From QHCA01 sp003244095 (GTDB lineage: Bacteria; Actinomycetota; Actinomycetes; Mycobacteriales; QHCA01): a DNA stretch of 16,206 nucleotides. The position numbers and the translations under genes were made by a program. The notes below the pieces were generated by a model, which saw only the letters and a program-made list of their open reading frames with translations, was not told the DNA's origin and ran no database searches. The first letter of the stretch is position 1. Each line of letters opens with the position of its first letter. The stretch spans positions 1 through 16,206 of the forward strand of contig JBBQNN010000089.1 of assembly GCA_038329965.1 (NCBI GenBank), in the 5' to 3' direction. Of the stretch, positions 1 to 10,460 are shown one piece after another.

Positions 1-1359
1 AGTGTCATCAACCTGTGCAAGCGTCGCGGGTTCGTCTTCCCCTCCGGCGAGATCTACGGCGGCACGCGGTCCGCCTGGGACTACGGCCCGCTCGGAGTCG
101 AGCTCAAGGAGAACATCAAGCGGCAGTGGTGGCGTTCCGTGGTCACCTCGCGCGACGATGTCGTCGGCTTGGACTCGTCGGTGATCCTGCCGCGTGAGGT
201 CTGGGTGGCGTCGGGGCACCTGGGAGTTTTCACCGATCCGCTGACCGAGTGCCTGTCGTGCCACCGGCGCTTCCGGTCCGACCACCTCGAGGAGAGTTTT
301 GAGGCGCGCAAGGGTCGGCTCCCTTCGGGGCTGGAGGAGATCGCCTGCCCGAACTGCGGCACCCGGGGCCAATGGACCGAGCCGCGCGACTTCAACATGA
401 TGCTCAAGACCTATCTGGGGGTGATCGAGGACGAGTCGGGCCTGCACTACCTGCGCCCCGAGACCGCGCAGGGCATCTTCGTCAACTTCGCCAACGTGGT
501 CAACGCCACCCGGAAGAAACCCCCGTTTGGGATCGGCCAGGTCGGCAAGTCGTTCCGCAACGAGATCACCCCGGGCAACTTCATCTTCCGTACCCGCGAG
601 CTCGAGCAGATGGAGATGGAGTACTTCGTCAAGCCGGGCACCGACGAGGAGTGGCACCAGTACTGGATCGACGCGCGGCTGGCCTGGCACGTCGACCTGG
701 GCATCGCCAAGGACAACCTGCGGCTGTTCGAGCACCCTAAGGAAAAGTTGTCGCACTACTCCAAGCGCACGGTCGACATCGAGTATCGCTTCGGCATCAG
801 CGGGGACGGGTTCGACGAGTTGGAGGGGATCGCCAACCGGACGGACTTCGACCTGAGCACCCATTCGAAGGCCTCCGGGGTCGACCTGTCCTACTTCGAC
901 CAGGAGGCCGGCGAGCGCTGGACGCCGTACGTCATCGAACCGGCGCTCGGCCTGGGCCGCTCGACCCTGGCCTTCCTGCTCGACGCATACACCGAAGACG
1001 AAGCACCCAACGCCAAGGGCAAGATGGAGACGCGTACGGTGCTGCGACTCGACCCGCGGTTGGCGCCCGTGAAGGCGGCGGTGCTGCCGCTGTCGCGCAA
1101 CTCCGACCTCTCGCCCAAGGCCCGCGACCTGGCGACGGCACTGCGGCGGCACTGGAACGTCGACTTCGACGATGCCAGTGCGATCGGCCGGCGGTATCGC
1201 AGGCAGGACGAGATCGGCACGCCGTACTGCGTCACCGTCGACTTCGAGACCCTCGAGGACGACGCGGTGACGGTACGCGAGCGCGATTCGATGTCGCAGG
1301 AGCGGATCGGTCTCGACCAGGTCGAGTCCTACCTCGCCACCAAGCTCATCGGCGCCTGA
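1..1359 (+). CDS. glyS: Glycyl-tRNA synthetase (class II, alpha2 type), 5'-truncated by the window edge
   Basis: The enzyme charges tRNA-Gly with glycine in the cytoplasm. The frame is open from base 1 with no start in view; 452 residues are visible, and since family members are about 460, only some ten residues should be missing. The visible start INLCKRRGFVFPSGEIYGG is the typical GlyRS N-terminal signature. Two CxxC pairs (codons at 250/259 and 346/355) form the zinc-binding insertion of bacterial single-chain GlyRS. Class II motif 2 is seen as SFRNEITPGNFIFRTRE near nucleotide 550, and motif 3 as EPALGLGRS near 940, followed by the C-terminal anticodon-binding domain (PVKAAVLPLS onward). 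An internal ATG at 139 is in frame but would remove conserved sequence, so it is not the start. A strong hairpin follows the stop, suggesting a transcript end here. Identification is secure. Confidence 0.96.
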   Translation, partial: SVINLCKRRGFVFPSGEIYGGTRSAWDYGPLGVELKENIKRQWWRSVVTSRDDVVGLDSSVILPREVWVASGHLGVFTDPLTECLSCHRRFRSDHLEESFEARKGRLPSGLEEIACPNCGTRGQWTEPRDFNMMLKTYLGVIEDESGLHYLRPETAQGIFVNFANVVNATRKKPPFGIGQVGKSFRNEITPGNFIFRTRELEQMEMEYFVKPGTDEEWHQYWIDARLAWHVDLGIAKDNLRLFEHPKEKLSHYSKRTVDIEYRFGISGDGFDELEGIANRTDFDLSTHSKASGVDLSYFDQEAGERWTPYVIEPALGLGRSTLAFLLDAYTEDEAPNAKGKMETRTVLRLDPRLAPVKAAVLPLSRNSDLSPKARDLATALRRHWNVDFDDASAIGRRYRRQDEIGTPYCVTVDFETLEDDAVTVRERDSMSQERIGLDQVESYLATKLIGA

Positions 1360-1399
1360 CCCCGGACTGCGCGGGCCGGTGGTTGTACAGTCCCCCGAC

Positions 1400-1453
1400 G
1401 TGATCCAGGCCTGCCTACACAGGCGCCAGCCAGCCCAACAAGGCCTGGATCAC
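1400..1453 (+). terminator. Large inverted repeat after glyS, probable terminator
   Basis: A perfect 13-bp inverted repeat has arms at 1400-1412 (GTGATCCAGGCCT) and 1441-1453 (AGGCCTGGATCAC), separated by 28 bases. The spacer holds a second small hairpin (GCCT-ACAC-AGGC, 1413-1424), so the RNA could fold as a nested structure. It begins 40 bases after the glyS stop, where a transcription terminator is expected. No T-tract follows, which is common for actinobacterial terminators but leaves room for another role, such as a processed RNA end or a repeat-family copy. Confidence 0.5.
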
Positions 1454-1496
1454 GAGCCCTGGGAGGGCCCGGGTACCCTGGCGCGGCCGTTGGCGG

Positions 1497-1524
1497 CTGA
1501 CGTCGACCGGCATACCGGCATTAT
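1497..1524 (+). promoter_or_regulatory. Candidate promoter of the lipoprotein gene, possibly leaderless
   Basis: A -35-like CTGACG (1497-1502) and a -10-like CATTAT (1519-1524) are separated by 16 bases. The GTG at 1531 lies 6 bases after the -10, where transcription would be expected to begin, and no ribosome binding site precedes that GTG, which fits a leaderless transcript. CCGGCAT occurs twice here (1507-1513 and 1515-1521). If translation begins at the ATG at 1552 instead, GGGG upstream of it would serve as a binding site. This is a motif-level prediction only. Confidence 0.35.
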
Positions 1525-1530
1525 CGAAGC

Positions 1531-2118
1531 GTGGCGACTGCGGGGCGCGTGATGACCGTGTCTGGCCGGCCAGGGATGCGAACCGCGGGCATCGTGGTGG
1601 CGGTCATGGCGACGGTCCTGATCGCCGGCTGCAGTGGACATGACAAGTCGAAGTCGACGTCCCTGAAGCCGGGGCAGTCGTCCGGCACCGGGCTCCCGCC
1701 CGGCGCGCTCGCGGGCTCGCCGTCCCAGCCGCTGCCCTCACCGACGCCGCCGCCGTCACCCACGCCGCTGCCCACGACCCTCCCGGCCAACTGCGGCAAG
1801 CCGATCGAGTCGCCGGCGTTCCCCGAGGGCTGGCTGGCGGTCTTCCCCCTGCCGGCCAACCTGGTGCTGACCACCTCGACCGAGTCCGGGGGAGCGCTGC
1901 GGATCACCGGCGTGTCCAGCTAAGCCCTGCCGGAGGATGCGGCCTCCCTCAAGCAGGGCATGACCAAGGCCGGCATCACCGCGTCCAACACCAGGACCGG
2001 TACCACGGAGGCCTCGTCGAACTTCTCGACCGGCGACTACGTCGGCGACTGGTCGTTGCGGCCGATTCCCGGGTGTCCTGGGCACACCCTGCTCATCATG
2101 TCCGTCGTACTGCTGTAG
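1531..2118 (+). pseudogene. Lipoprotein gene interrupted by one in-frame stop codon
   Basis: The first part encodes a secreted lipoprotein: a short positive region, a hydrophobic stretch, and a lipobox LIAGC whose cysteine codon is at 1630. A Ser/Pro/Thr-rich linker rich in PSPTP follows, then the start of a folded domain (NCGKPIESPAFPEGWLAVFP). Translation stops at TAA 1921-1923 after 130 codons. The same frame continues without another stop for 64 codons to TAG at 2116-2118, with protein-like content (ASLKQGMTKAGITASNT, TGDYVGDWSLRPIPG). A single base change, for example TAA to TAC, would restore a protein of about 195 residues. The start is uncertain: GTG 1531, ATG 1552 and ATG 1576 are all in frame, and 1576 gives a compact signal peptide. 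It is either a recent nonsense mutation or a sequencing error. The function is unknown; the exported domain probably faces the cell wall. Confidence 0.75.
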
Positions 2119-2181
2119 CTCGCGGTCACAGCGCCGTGTCCAGCTCTGTCGCCTTGTGGTCAAAGCGGGGGATGTCGGGGT

Positions 2182-2269
2182 GTTTCGCCGCGTAGATCAC
2201 CGCGCGACCAGGGTGGGCTTGAGGAGGAGGTCCAGCGCCACCACAGCCGGGGTCGGGTCGCGGCGAAAC
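2182..2269. repeat. 11-bp inverted repeat in the ppdK upstream region
   Basis: GTTTCGCCGCG at 2182-2192 is matched by its exact reverse complement CGCGGCGAAAC at 2259-2269, with 66 bases between. It could close a large loop in a transcript or be two half-sites. High GC raises the chance of coincidence. Confidence 0.3.
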
Positions 2270-2300
2270 GCTACCGCCCGCGCCGAGGGTCGACGCCGCG

Positions 2301-2337
2301 GTGAGCGGGTACATCGGCCTCGACTAGATTCGAGGCC
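2301..2337 (+). promoter_or_regulatory. Candidate ppdK promoter with hairpin over the -10
   Basis: A TAGATT hexamer (2325-2330) resembles an actinobacterial -10; GTGAGC at 2301-2306 is a weak -35 with an 18-base spacer. The -10 sits in a perfect hairpin, GGCCTCGA (2316-2323) with TCGAGGCC (2330-2337) and a 6-base loop. The palindrome could be an operator. Transcription from here would give a leader of roughly 80 bases before the ppdK start at 2420. Confidence 0.3.
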
Positions 2338-2406
2338 AACATCAGGGGCGGCCGCGAGCCGGCAAGAGGCCGACAGGCAACGTCCGACAAGCTGCGTTCG
2401 ACAGGC

Positions 2407-2411
2407 AGGAG
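2407..2411 (+). promoter_or_regulatory. Ribosome binding site that fixes the ppdK start
   Basis: AGGAG ends 8 bases before GTG 2420. The protein that follows begins at once with the conserved dikinase N-terminus (TKYVYDFAEGNKD), so this site decides in favour of 2420 over the longer upstream open frame. Confidence 0.75.
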
Positions 2412-2419
2412 CCAATCGC

Positions 2420-5103
<2,684 letters not shown>

Positions 5104-5107
<4 letters not shown>

Positions 5108-5718
5108 AATGGGTACGCCGCGTCCTGGTCGGAGCAGTCGGCGTGGTAGTGCTGGTGGTCGGCGTGACCGCCTTTCACGTGTGGTCGGTCGCCCGCCAGG
5201 ACCATCGTGGGAAGGTCGACGCGATCGTCGTCCTGGGTGCGTCGCAGTTCGACGGCCGGCCGTCGTCGATCTTCGGCAACCGGCTCGACCACGCCGCCCG
5301 GCTGCTCAAGGCCGGTGTCGCGCCGCGGATCATCACCGTCGGCGGCGGCCTGTCGGGTGACCGGTTCACCGAGGCGGCGGCCGGCAAGCGCTACCTGGAG
5401 AAGTACGGGCAGCCGCCGGACAAGGTGTTCGCCGTCGAGGTGGGGCACGACACGTTGCAGAGCCTGAAGTCACTGGCGCCGTTCATGAAGTCACACGGCT
5501 GGCACACCGCGGTGCTCGTCACCGATCCGTGGCACGAGGCCCGCTCGCGGCGGATGGCCCGGGACCAGGGGATCAAGGCGACCACCTCGCCGTCGCGCAG
5601 CGGCCCGGCGGTGGCCACCCGGGCGACGCAGGCCCGCTACATCGCCCGGGAGACAGCCGCGTACCTCTACTACGAGATCTTCCGCCGCAGCGCCGACTTC
5701 CAGGCCCCGGCCGCCTAG
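5104..5718 (+). CDS. YdcF/SanA-type DUF218 membrane-anchored protein
   Basis: The product is 204 residues. Residues about 3-24 form one hydrophobic segment after a short basic N-terminus (KWVRRVLVGAVGVVVLVVGV), which fits an uncleaved membrane anchor with the main domain outside. The DUF218 fold follows: DAIVVLGASQFDGRPS, GNRLDHAARLLKAGVAPRIITVGGG, EKYGQPPDKVFAVEVGHDTLQSL and VLVTDPWHEARSRRMA, the family's conserved glycine loop, YGxP-type segment and late DPWH block. Relatives include E. coli SanA, linked to envelope integrity; the biochemical activity of the family is poorly defined. GTG 5104 overlaps the ppdK TGA by four bases, indicating translational coupling. An envelope role is inferred from the family and anchor, not from ppdK. 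Confidence 0.87.
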
Positions 5719-5719
5719 G

Positions 5720-5725
5720 CATACT
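5720..5725 (+). promoter_or_regulatory. -10-like hexamer just before dgt
   Basis: CATACT lies 6 bases ahead of the dgt GTG at 5732, and no purine-rich binding site is present between the previous stop (5718) and the start. This spacing is what a leaderless transcript starting on the GTG would show. No convincing -35 is visible. Confidence 0.3.
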
Positions 5726-5731
5726 CAGAAC

Positions 5732-6973
5732 GTGTCGACGTACGACGAACACTCGAGAGCACGGCGCCATGCGGAGCCGGTCAAGGCGGCACGGGCCCGG
5801 CGCAGCGAGTTCCAGCGCGACCGGGCGCGGGTGCTGCACTCGGCCGCCCTGCGCCGCCTGGCCGGCAAGACACAGGTGGTGGTCGCCGGCGAGGACGACT
5901 TCCCGCGTACCCGGCTCACGCATTCCCTGGAGTGCGCACAGATCGGCCGGGAGCTGGGGGAGGCGCTGGGCTGCGACCCCGACCTGGTCGACGCCGCCTG
6001 CCTGGCCCACGACATCGGCCACCCACCGTACGGCCACAACGGCGAGACCGCCCTCGACGAGGTTGCCCAGGCCTGCGGCGGCTTCGAGGGCAACGCGCAG
6101 ACGTTGCGGATCCTGACCCGGCTCGAGGCCAAGGTGCTCGACGGCGAAGGCAACGGTGCCGGCCTCAACCTGACCAGGGCCACGCTCGATGCGGCCACGA
6201 AGTACCCCTGGCCACGCGGCGACGACGACACGAAGTACGGCGCCTACGCCGAGGACCTGCCCGCCTTCGACTGGATCCGCGAGGGCGCCCCAGCGCGGGC
6301 CCGGTGCCTGGAGGCCCAGGTGATGGACTGGGCCGACGACGTCGCGTACTCCGTCCATGACGTCGAGGACGGCATCCACGCGGGGCACGTGCTGCCGGGG
6401 GCGCTGGCCGACGCCGACGAGCGAAGCGCGGTCTGCCGTACGGCCCGCGACTGGGGCTACACCGACGAGTCCGCAGGCGACCTGGCCGCCGCCTTCGATG
6501 GCCTGCTCGCCCTGCCGGCAGTCGTGACGTTGCCCGCCTACGACGGCAGCGTCCGCGCCCAGGCGGCCCTCAAGCGGCTGACCAGCGAGCTGACCGGGCG
6601 GTTCGTCTCGGCGGCGATCGAGGCCACCCGAGAGAAGTACGGCGACGAGGCCCTGACCCGATACGACGCCGACCTGGTCGTGCCGGCCGCCGTACGCACC
6701 GAATGCGCCCTCCTCAAGGGCCTGGCCGCGCACTACGTCATGAACCGCGACGGTGCACGGGAGATGCACGATCGCCAGCGAGAGATCATCAACGAGCTGG
6801 CCGCCGCCCTGGCGGACCGGGCGCCGGATGCGCTCGACACCGCGCTGCGGCCGGCCTGGCACGAGGCCACCGACGACGCCGGCCGGCTCAGGGCCGTCGT
6901 CGACCAGGTGGCCAGGCTTACCGACGCCTCGGTCCTGGACTGGCATCGGCGCCTCGTCGTGTCCCGCACATAG
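5732..6973 (+). CDS. dgt: Deoxyguanosinetriphosphate triphosphohydrolase-like HD protein
   Basis: This is a 413-residue HD-superfamily enzyme expected to split dNTPs, classically dGTP, into deoxynucleoside and triphosphate, controlling nucleotide pools. The metal-binding signature is intact: RTRLTHSLECAQIGREL with His64, LAHDIGHPPYGHNGE with His93-Asp94, and MDWADDVAYSVHDVEDG with the later aspartate (Asp202 or 203). The N-terminal RSEFQRDRARVLHSAALRRLAGKTQV block is typical of the bacterial dGTPase-like group. GTG 5732 is 14 bases after the upstream stop. The gene sits directly before dnaG (10-base gap), an arrangement known from actinobacteria, tying nucleotide pool control to replication priming. 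The exact nucleotide preference cannot be read from the sequence. Confidence 0.94.
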   Translation: MSTYDEHSRARRHAEPVKAARARRSEFQRDRARVLHSAALRRLAGKTQVVVAGEDDFPRTRLTHSLECAQIGRELGEALGCDPDLVDAACLAHDIGHPPYGHNGETALDEVAQACGGFEGNAQTLRILTRLEAKVLDGEGNGAGLNLTRATLDAATKYPWPRGDDDTKYGAYAEDLPAFDWIREGAPARARCLEAQVMDWADDVAYSVHDVEDGIHAGHVLPGALADADERSAVCRTARDWGYTDESAGDLAAAFDGLLALPAVVTLPAYDGSVRAQAALKRLTSELTGRFVSAAIEATREKYGDEALTRYDADLVVPAAVRTECALLKGLAAHYVMNRDGAREMHDRQREIINELAAALADRAPDALDTALRPAWHEATDDAGRLRAVVDQVARLTDASVLDWHRRLVVSRT

Positions 6974-6976
6974 ACT
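6971..6976 (+). promoter_or_regulatory. -10-like hexamer overlapping the dgt stop, before dnaG
   Basis: TAGACT overlaps the dgt stop codon and lies 7 bases before GTG 6984 of dnaG. No Shine-Dalgarno motif lies in the 10-base gap. It could start a leaderless dnaG transcript, or dnaG may simply be read with dgt. Confidence 0.3.
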
Positions 6977-6983
6977 CGGCTCC

Positions 6984-8825
6984 GTGGCGGGGCGCATCAA
7001 GGACGAGGACATCGCGGCGGTCCGCGAGCGGGCGCACATCGTCGACGTCGTCTCCGAGCACGTCGCGCTGCGCAACGCCGGCGGCGGCAGCATGAAAGGG
7101 CTGTGCCCGTTCCACGACGAGAAGAGCCCGTCGTTCAACGTCAGCCCGGCTCGCAACGTCTTCCACTGCTTCGGTTGCGGCGTCGGCGGCGACGTCATCA
7201 AGTTCGTCATGGACGTCGAGCACCTGCCCTTCGCCGAGGCCGTCGAGCGGTTGGCGGAGAAGGCCGGCGTGCAGTTGCGCTACGAGGAGGGCGGCCCGGC
7301 AACGAGCCGCCCGGCCGGCCAGCGGTCACGGCTCGTCGCCGCCTCGGTGGCCGCCGCGGCGTTCTACGCCGAGCAACTTGGGTCGGCTGAGGCGCTGCCG
7401 GCGCGAGAGTTCTTGAACGTACGGGGATTTGATCAGGAGGTGGTGCAGCGGTTCGGCTGCGGGTTCGCCCCTCCCGGCTGGGACGACCTGTCCAAACATC
7501 TGCTCGCCAAAGGGTTTTCGCGGGAGGAGCTGGTGACGGCGGGACTGTCGCGCGACTCGCGCAACGGCAACCTGATCGACCGGTTCCGTCGCCGCCTGCT
7601 CTGGCCGATCAAGGACATCACCGGCGACGTGGTCGGTTTCGGCGCGCGCAAGATCTTCGACGACGACGACGGGCCGAAGTACCTCAACACCCCCGAGACG
7701 CCGATCTACAAGAAGAGCCACATGCTCTACGGCGTCGACCTGGCCAAGCGCGACATCGCCCGCAGCCACCAGGCGGTCGTGGTCGAGGGCTACACCGACG
7801 TGATGGCCTGCCACCTGTCCGGCGTGCCGACGGCGGTGGCGACGTGCGGCACGGCGTTCGGCGCCGATCACATCTCGGTGCTGCGCCGGCTGCTGATGGA
7901 CCAGGACGAGTTCCGCGGCGAGGTCATCTTCACCTTCGACGGTGACGAGGCCGGGCAGAAGGCCGCGATGCGGGCCTTCGACGACGACCAGCGTTTCGTC
8001 AGCCAGACCTTCGTGGCCGTCGAGCCGAGCGGCAAGGACCCGTGCGAGCTGCGGCAGGCGCACGGCGATGCGGCCGTCCGTGACCTGATCGGCCGCCGCG
8101 AGCCACTATTCGCCTTCGCGCTGCGCACGACCCTGAAGAAGTACGACCTCGAGACGGTCGAAGGGCGGGTCGCCGCGCTGGACAAGGCGGCGCCGATGGT
8201 GGCCCGGATTCGACACCTGGACAAGCGTCCGGAGTACGCCCGCCTCCTGGCTGGCAGCCTCGGGATGGAAGTCGAGGTGGTGTTGCGGCGGGTCAACGAG
8301 CTTGCGTCAGGCAGGCGCCCGACCGCTCAGGGTGAAAGTCGGCCCAGCCCCGCTGATCCCAATCTCCTACGCGAGCGTGAGGCGCTCAAACTGGCCCTGC
8401 AAGCTCCGGTGTTTGCCGGGCCGGTGTTCGATGCGGTCGACGAGACGGCGTACACCCACCCCAACTACGTCGCACTGCGGCTCGCCTTGGCCGCAGCGGG
8501 TGGCGCCTCGGCAGGCGTCGCAGGGCCGGTGTGGATGGACAAGGTGGCCGCCGCGTGCACAGACGACGTCACACGTGGGATTGTCGCGGAGCTCGCCGTG
8601 GAGCCTCTCTTGATCGACGGCGAGCCGGACGTCGCCTATGTCTCCTCGGTGATGTCGCGCGTTCAGGAGATGGCGGTCACCCGTCAGGTCGTGCAGCTGA
8701 AGTCCAAGCTGCAGCGGGTCAATCCGCTTGAGCAACCGGACAGGTACACCCGACTGTTCGGCGAGCTGATCGCGATGGAGCAATACGCGCGAGCCCTGAG
8801 AGAGAAGGGCATCGAGGGACTGTGA
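6984..8825 (+). CDS. dnaG: DNA primase
   Basis: DnaG makes the RNA primers for lagging-strand replication, working with the DnaB helicase. The 613-residue product has the N-terminal CHC2 zinc domain (Cys41, His44, Cys62, Cys65 in CPFHDEKSPSFNV and FHCFGCGVGGD), the RNA polymerase domain with GFGCGFAPPGWD-like and FRRRLLWPIKDITGDVVGFGAR segments, and the TOPRIM centre: VVVEGYTDVMA with Glu268 and FTFDGDEAGQKAA with Asp319 and Asp321. The C-terminal part corresponds to the helicase-binding domain (ALKLALQAPVFAG onward to ALREKGIEGL). The start GTG 6984 gives the usual MAGRIKDEDI N-terminus; the longer open frame reaching back into dgt has no similarity. The stop overlaps the start of the next gene by four bases. 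Confidence 0.97.
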   Translation: MAGRIKDEDIAAVRERAHIVDVVSEHVALRNAGGGSMKGLCPFHDEKSPSFNVSPARNVFHCFGCGVGGDVIKFVMDVEHLPFAEAVERLAEKAGVQLRYEEGGPATSRPAGQRSRLVAASVAAAAFYAEQLGSAEALPAREFLNVRGFDQEVVQRFGCGFAPPGWDDLSKHLLAKGFSREELVTAGLSRDSRNGNLIDRFRRRLLWPIKDITGDVVGFGARKIFDDDDGPKYLNTPETPIYKKSHMLYGVDLAKRDIARSHQAVVVEGYTDVMACHLSGVPTAVATCGTAFGADHISVLRRLLMDQDEFRGEVIFTFDGDEAGQKAAMRAFDDDQRFVSQTFVAVEPSGKDPCELRQAHGDAAVRDLIGRREPLFAFALRTTLKKYDLETVEGRVAALDKAAPMVARIRHLDKRPEYARLLAGSLGMEVEVVLRRVNELASGRRPTAQGESRPSPADPNLLREREALKLALQAPVFAGPVFDAVDETAYTHPNYVALRLALAAAGGASAGVAGPVWMDKVAAACTDDVTRGIVAELAVEPLLIDGEPDVAYVSSVMSRVQEMAVTRQVVQLKSKLQRVNPLEQPDRYTRLFGELIAMEQYARALREKGIEGL

Positions 8826-9331
8826 GCCTGCTCGACAAGCTGCGCCGCGACCCGCCACCCACCGACCTGTTGCGAGCATTGGACCGTGGTGACCGTCTGC
8901 TGGGCTGGGCCGTCCTCGACGACGGGACACTCCTCGCGGCCAGCCGGCTGGGCCTGCGGCTCGCCGATGGCCGCCTGGTGCCCTGGCACACCGTCGACAA
9001 CGTGGTCTGGCGCGCCGGGACGCTGATCGTCACCGAGGCGGCGGAGGTGTCAGCGGGCGTGCGCGAGGCCCTGCCGCCCGTGACGCTGTCGTTGACCGAG
9101 CCGCGCGACCTGCCGGCCGTCGTGCGTGCCCGGATCATCCGCAGCATCGCCTACACCACGACCGAGACCGTGCGCGGTGCCCGGATCCGGATCGTCGCGC
9201 GGCGGGTGCCGGGGCGCGACGGCCTGTCCTGGTCGCTGCGCTTCGACAGCGCGGCCGACCGCGACGATCCTGGCGTACGCGCTGCCGCCGATCAGTTGCT
9301 CACCGAGACCCAGTCCAACCTGACGCTCTGA
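8822..9331 (+). CDS. Conserved hypothetical protein translationally coupled to dnaG
   Basis: The 169-residue product begins SLLDKLRRDPPPTDLLRALDRGDRLLGWAVLDDGTLLAAS. I do not recognise a named domain. No signal peptide or membrane segment is visible, so it should be cytoplasmic. The pattern is rich in short beta-type stretches (LLGWAVLDD, LLAASRLGLRLADG, NVVWRAGTLIVTEA, ARIRIVARRV), which suggests a compact, mostly beta fold, and the end is polar. Its GTG overlaps the dnaG TGA (GTGA), so its translation probably depends on dnaG. Small uncharacterised genes in this position are common behind actinobacterial dnaG; any link to replication is inferred from position only. Confidence 0.8.
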   Translation: MSLLDKLRRDPPPTDLLRALDRGDRLLGWAVLDDGTLLAASRLGLRLADGRLVPWHTVDNVVWRAGTLIVTEAAEVSAGVREALPPVTLSLTEPRDLPAVVRARIIRSIAYTTTETVRGARIRIVARRVPGRDGLSWSLRFDSAADRDDPGVRAAADQLLTETQSNLTL

Positions 9332-9344
9332 CTGGCCCGGCCAG
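9332..9344 (+). terminator. Short GC hairpin between convergent genes
   Basis: CTGGC-CCG-GCCAG directly follows the stop at 9329-9331 in the 44-base gap between two convergent genes. It has a five-pair stem and no T-tract. It may act as a bidirectional terminator, but it is short and could be incidental in GC-rich DNA. Confidence 0.25.
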
Positions 9345-9375
9345 GACGACGCCGGCCCCCCAGGACGAGATGCCC

Positions 9376-10419
9376 CTAACTCGCCCGGTCGATGCGTTTC
9401 GGCCCGCGGAGCAGCGCCAGAACCGCCTGTTCGGTGGCGCCCTGGGTGGCCAGGGTGCCGTACTCCACTTCGGCCCCGAGCTGGTCGAGCACCTGGTCCA
9501 TCGTGCGCCCGTTCTCGTACAGGTCGATGATCCGCGGGTCGATGTAGGAGGCGCGGCACACCGCCGGGGTGTTGCCGAGGTACTCCGACACCTCCTTCAC
9601 GGCGCGGGCGACCGCCCTCTTGCGCGCGGTGTCGGACTTGGCCGCGTTGCCCGACACCGCGAGGGCGACCGTGGCGAGGACCGTGGCGTTCCAGGTACGG
9701 AAGTCCTTGGCCGTCATCTGACCGCCGGCGAGCTCGGCCAGATGGCTGTTGATGTCCGAGCTCTTGAGATCGACCCAGCCGTTGCCCACGCGGTAGGCGA
9801 GCAACTCCTCGCCGCCACCCTGTCGTGTCTTCAGACCGCGTACGACCTTGAGGACGGACTCGTCGGCGACGTGCTGCACCCGCTGCTTGCCGCTCTTCGC
9901 GACGTAGTCGAAGGTCACGACACCACCAGCGATGCTGACGTGCTCGCGGCGCATCGTGGCCAGCCCGTAGGTGTTGTTCGTCTCGGCGTACTCCTCGCCG
10001 CCGATCCGGAAGAACCCGAGGTCGAGCAGTCGGACGGCCACAGCGCAGACCCGCTCCCGGGTGAACCTGCGGGTCTCCAGCGCCGCGAGTACCTGCTCGC
10101 GCACGGCGGGCAGCCGCTCGGCGAAGTCGAGCATCCGGTCGAACTTCTCCAGGTCGCGCTCCTCGCGCCACACCTGGTGGTAGAGGTACTGTCGCCGCCC
10201 GGCCGCATCGACACCGGTCGCCTGGATGTGGCCGTTGGGTGCAGGGCAGATCCAGACCTCGCGCCACGCGGGCGGGATGACCAGTCCCTCGATGCGGGCC
10301 CGCAGCACCGGGTCGGTGATCGGGTCGCCGCAGGCGTCGAGGTAGCGGAAACCGCGCCCGTGCCGCCTGCGGGTCAGGCCTGGCTGGCTGCAGTCGACAC
10401 GGCGTAGCCGGGGGGACAT
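9376..10419 (-). CDS. Type IB DNA topoisomerase (poxvirus/deinococcal type)
   Basis: The enzyme relaxes supercoils by nicking one strand through a 3'-phosphotyrosine link. The 347-residue product has the length and motifs of bacterial TopIB. The N-terminal domain shows GRGFRYLD, VIPPAWREVWICP and GHIQATGVDAAGRRQYLYH. The catalytic domain has Arg138 in FFRIGGEEY, Lys175 in YVAKSGK, Arg241 in KDFRTWNATV, Asn283 in EYLGNTPAVCRASY and catalytic Tyr292 in SYIDP. Asn at the place of the poxviral histidine matches the Deinococcus enzyme. The start ATG (10417-10419) has GGGGAG about 9 bases upstream; the frame is open much further back, but that part overlaps the YtxH-like gene and lacks similarity. 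It lies convergent to the dnaG-linked gene and 41 bases downstream of the YtxH-like gene on the same strand, so the two may share a transcript. Confidence 0.93.
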   Translation of the reverse strand: MSPRLRRVDCSQPGLTRRRHGRGFRYLDACGDPITDPVLRARIEGLVIPPAWREVWICPAPNGHIQATGVDAAGRRQYLYHQVWREERDLEKFDRMLDFAERLPAVREQVLAALETRRFTRERVCAVAVRLLDLGFFRIGGEEYAETNNTYGLATMRREHVSIAGGVVTFDYVAKSGKQRVQHVADESVLKVVRGLKTRQGGGEELLAYRVGNGWVDLKSSDINSHLAELAGGQMTAKDFRTWNATVLATVALAVSGNAAKSDTARKRAVARAVKEVSEYLGNTPAVCRASYIDPRIIDLYENGRTMDQVLDQLGAEVEYGTLATQGATEQAVLALLRGPKRIDRAS

Positions 10420-10460
10420 GCCGATGATCTCCCCTGGTTGGCCGGGACTATGCCGCCTGG

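Larger units (their letters stand above)
2119..2419. other. Intergenic region before ppdK
   Basis: This stretch of about 300 bases holds no supported gene. It contains an 11-bp inverted repeat with distant arms (2182-2192 and 2259-2269), an 8-bp perfect hairpin overlapping a -10-like hexamer (2316-2337), and the ppdK ribosome binding site. The frame of ppdK is open back to 2156, but the upstream part has no dikinase similarity and reads as leader. A 62-codon frame on the opposite strand (2126-2314) cannot be supported as a gene. Confidence 0.5.

Noticed and set aside
2126..2314. 62-codon open frame on the - strand before ppdK, ending in VIYAAKHPDIPRFDHKATELDTAL
   Set aside because: No binding site, an N-terminal half of low-complexity Gly/Pro sequence, and no family I recognise. 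The tail looks somewhat protein-like and might be a gene remnant, but that cannot be supported.
9370..10407. 345-codon + strand open frame across the topoisomerase
   Set aside because: The - strand frame carries the full TopIB catalytic set; the + strand frame has no recognisable motif and is its antisense shadow.
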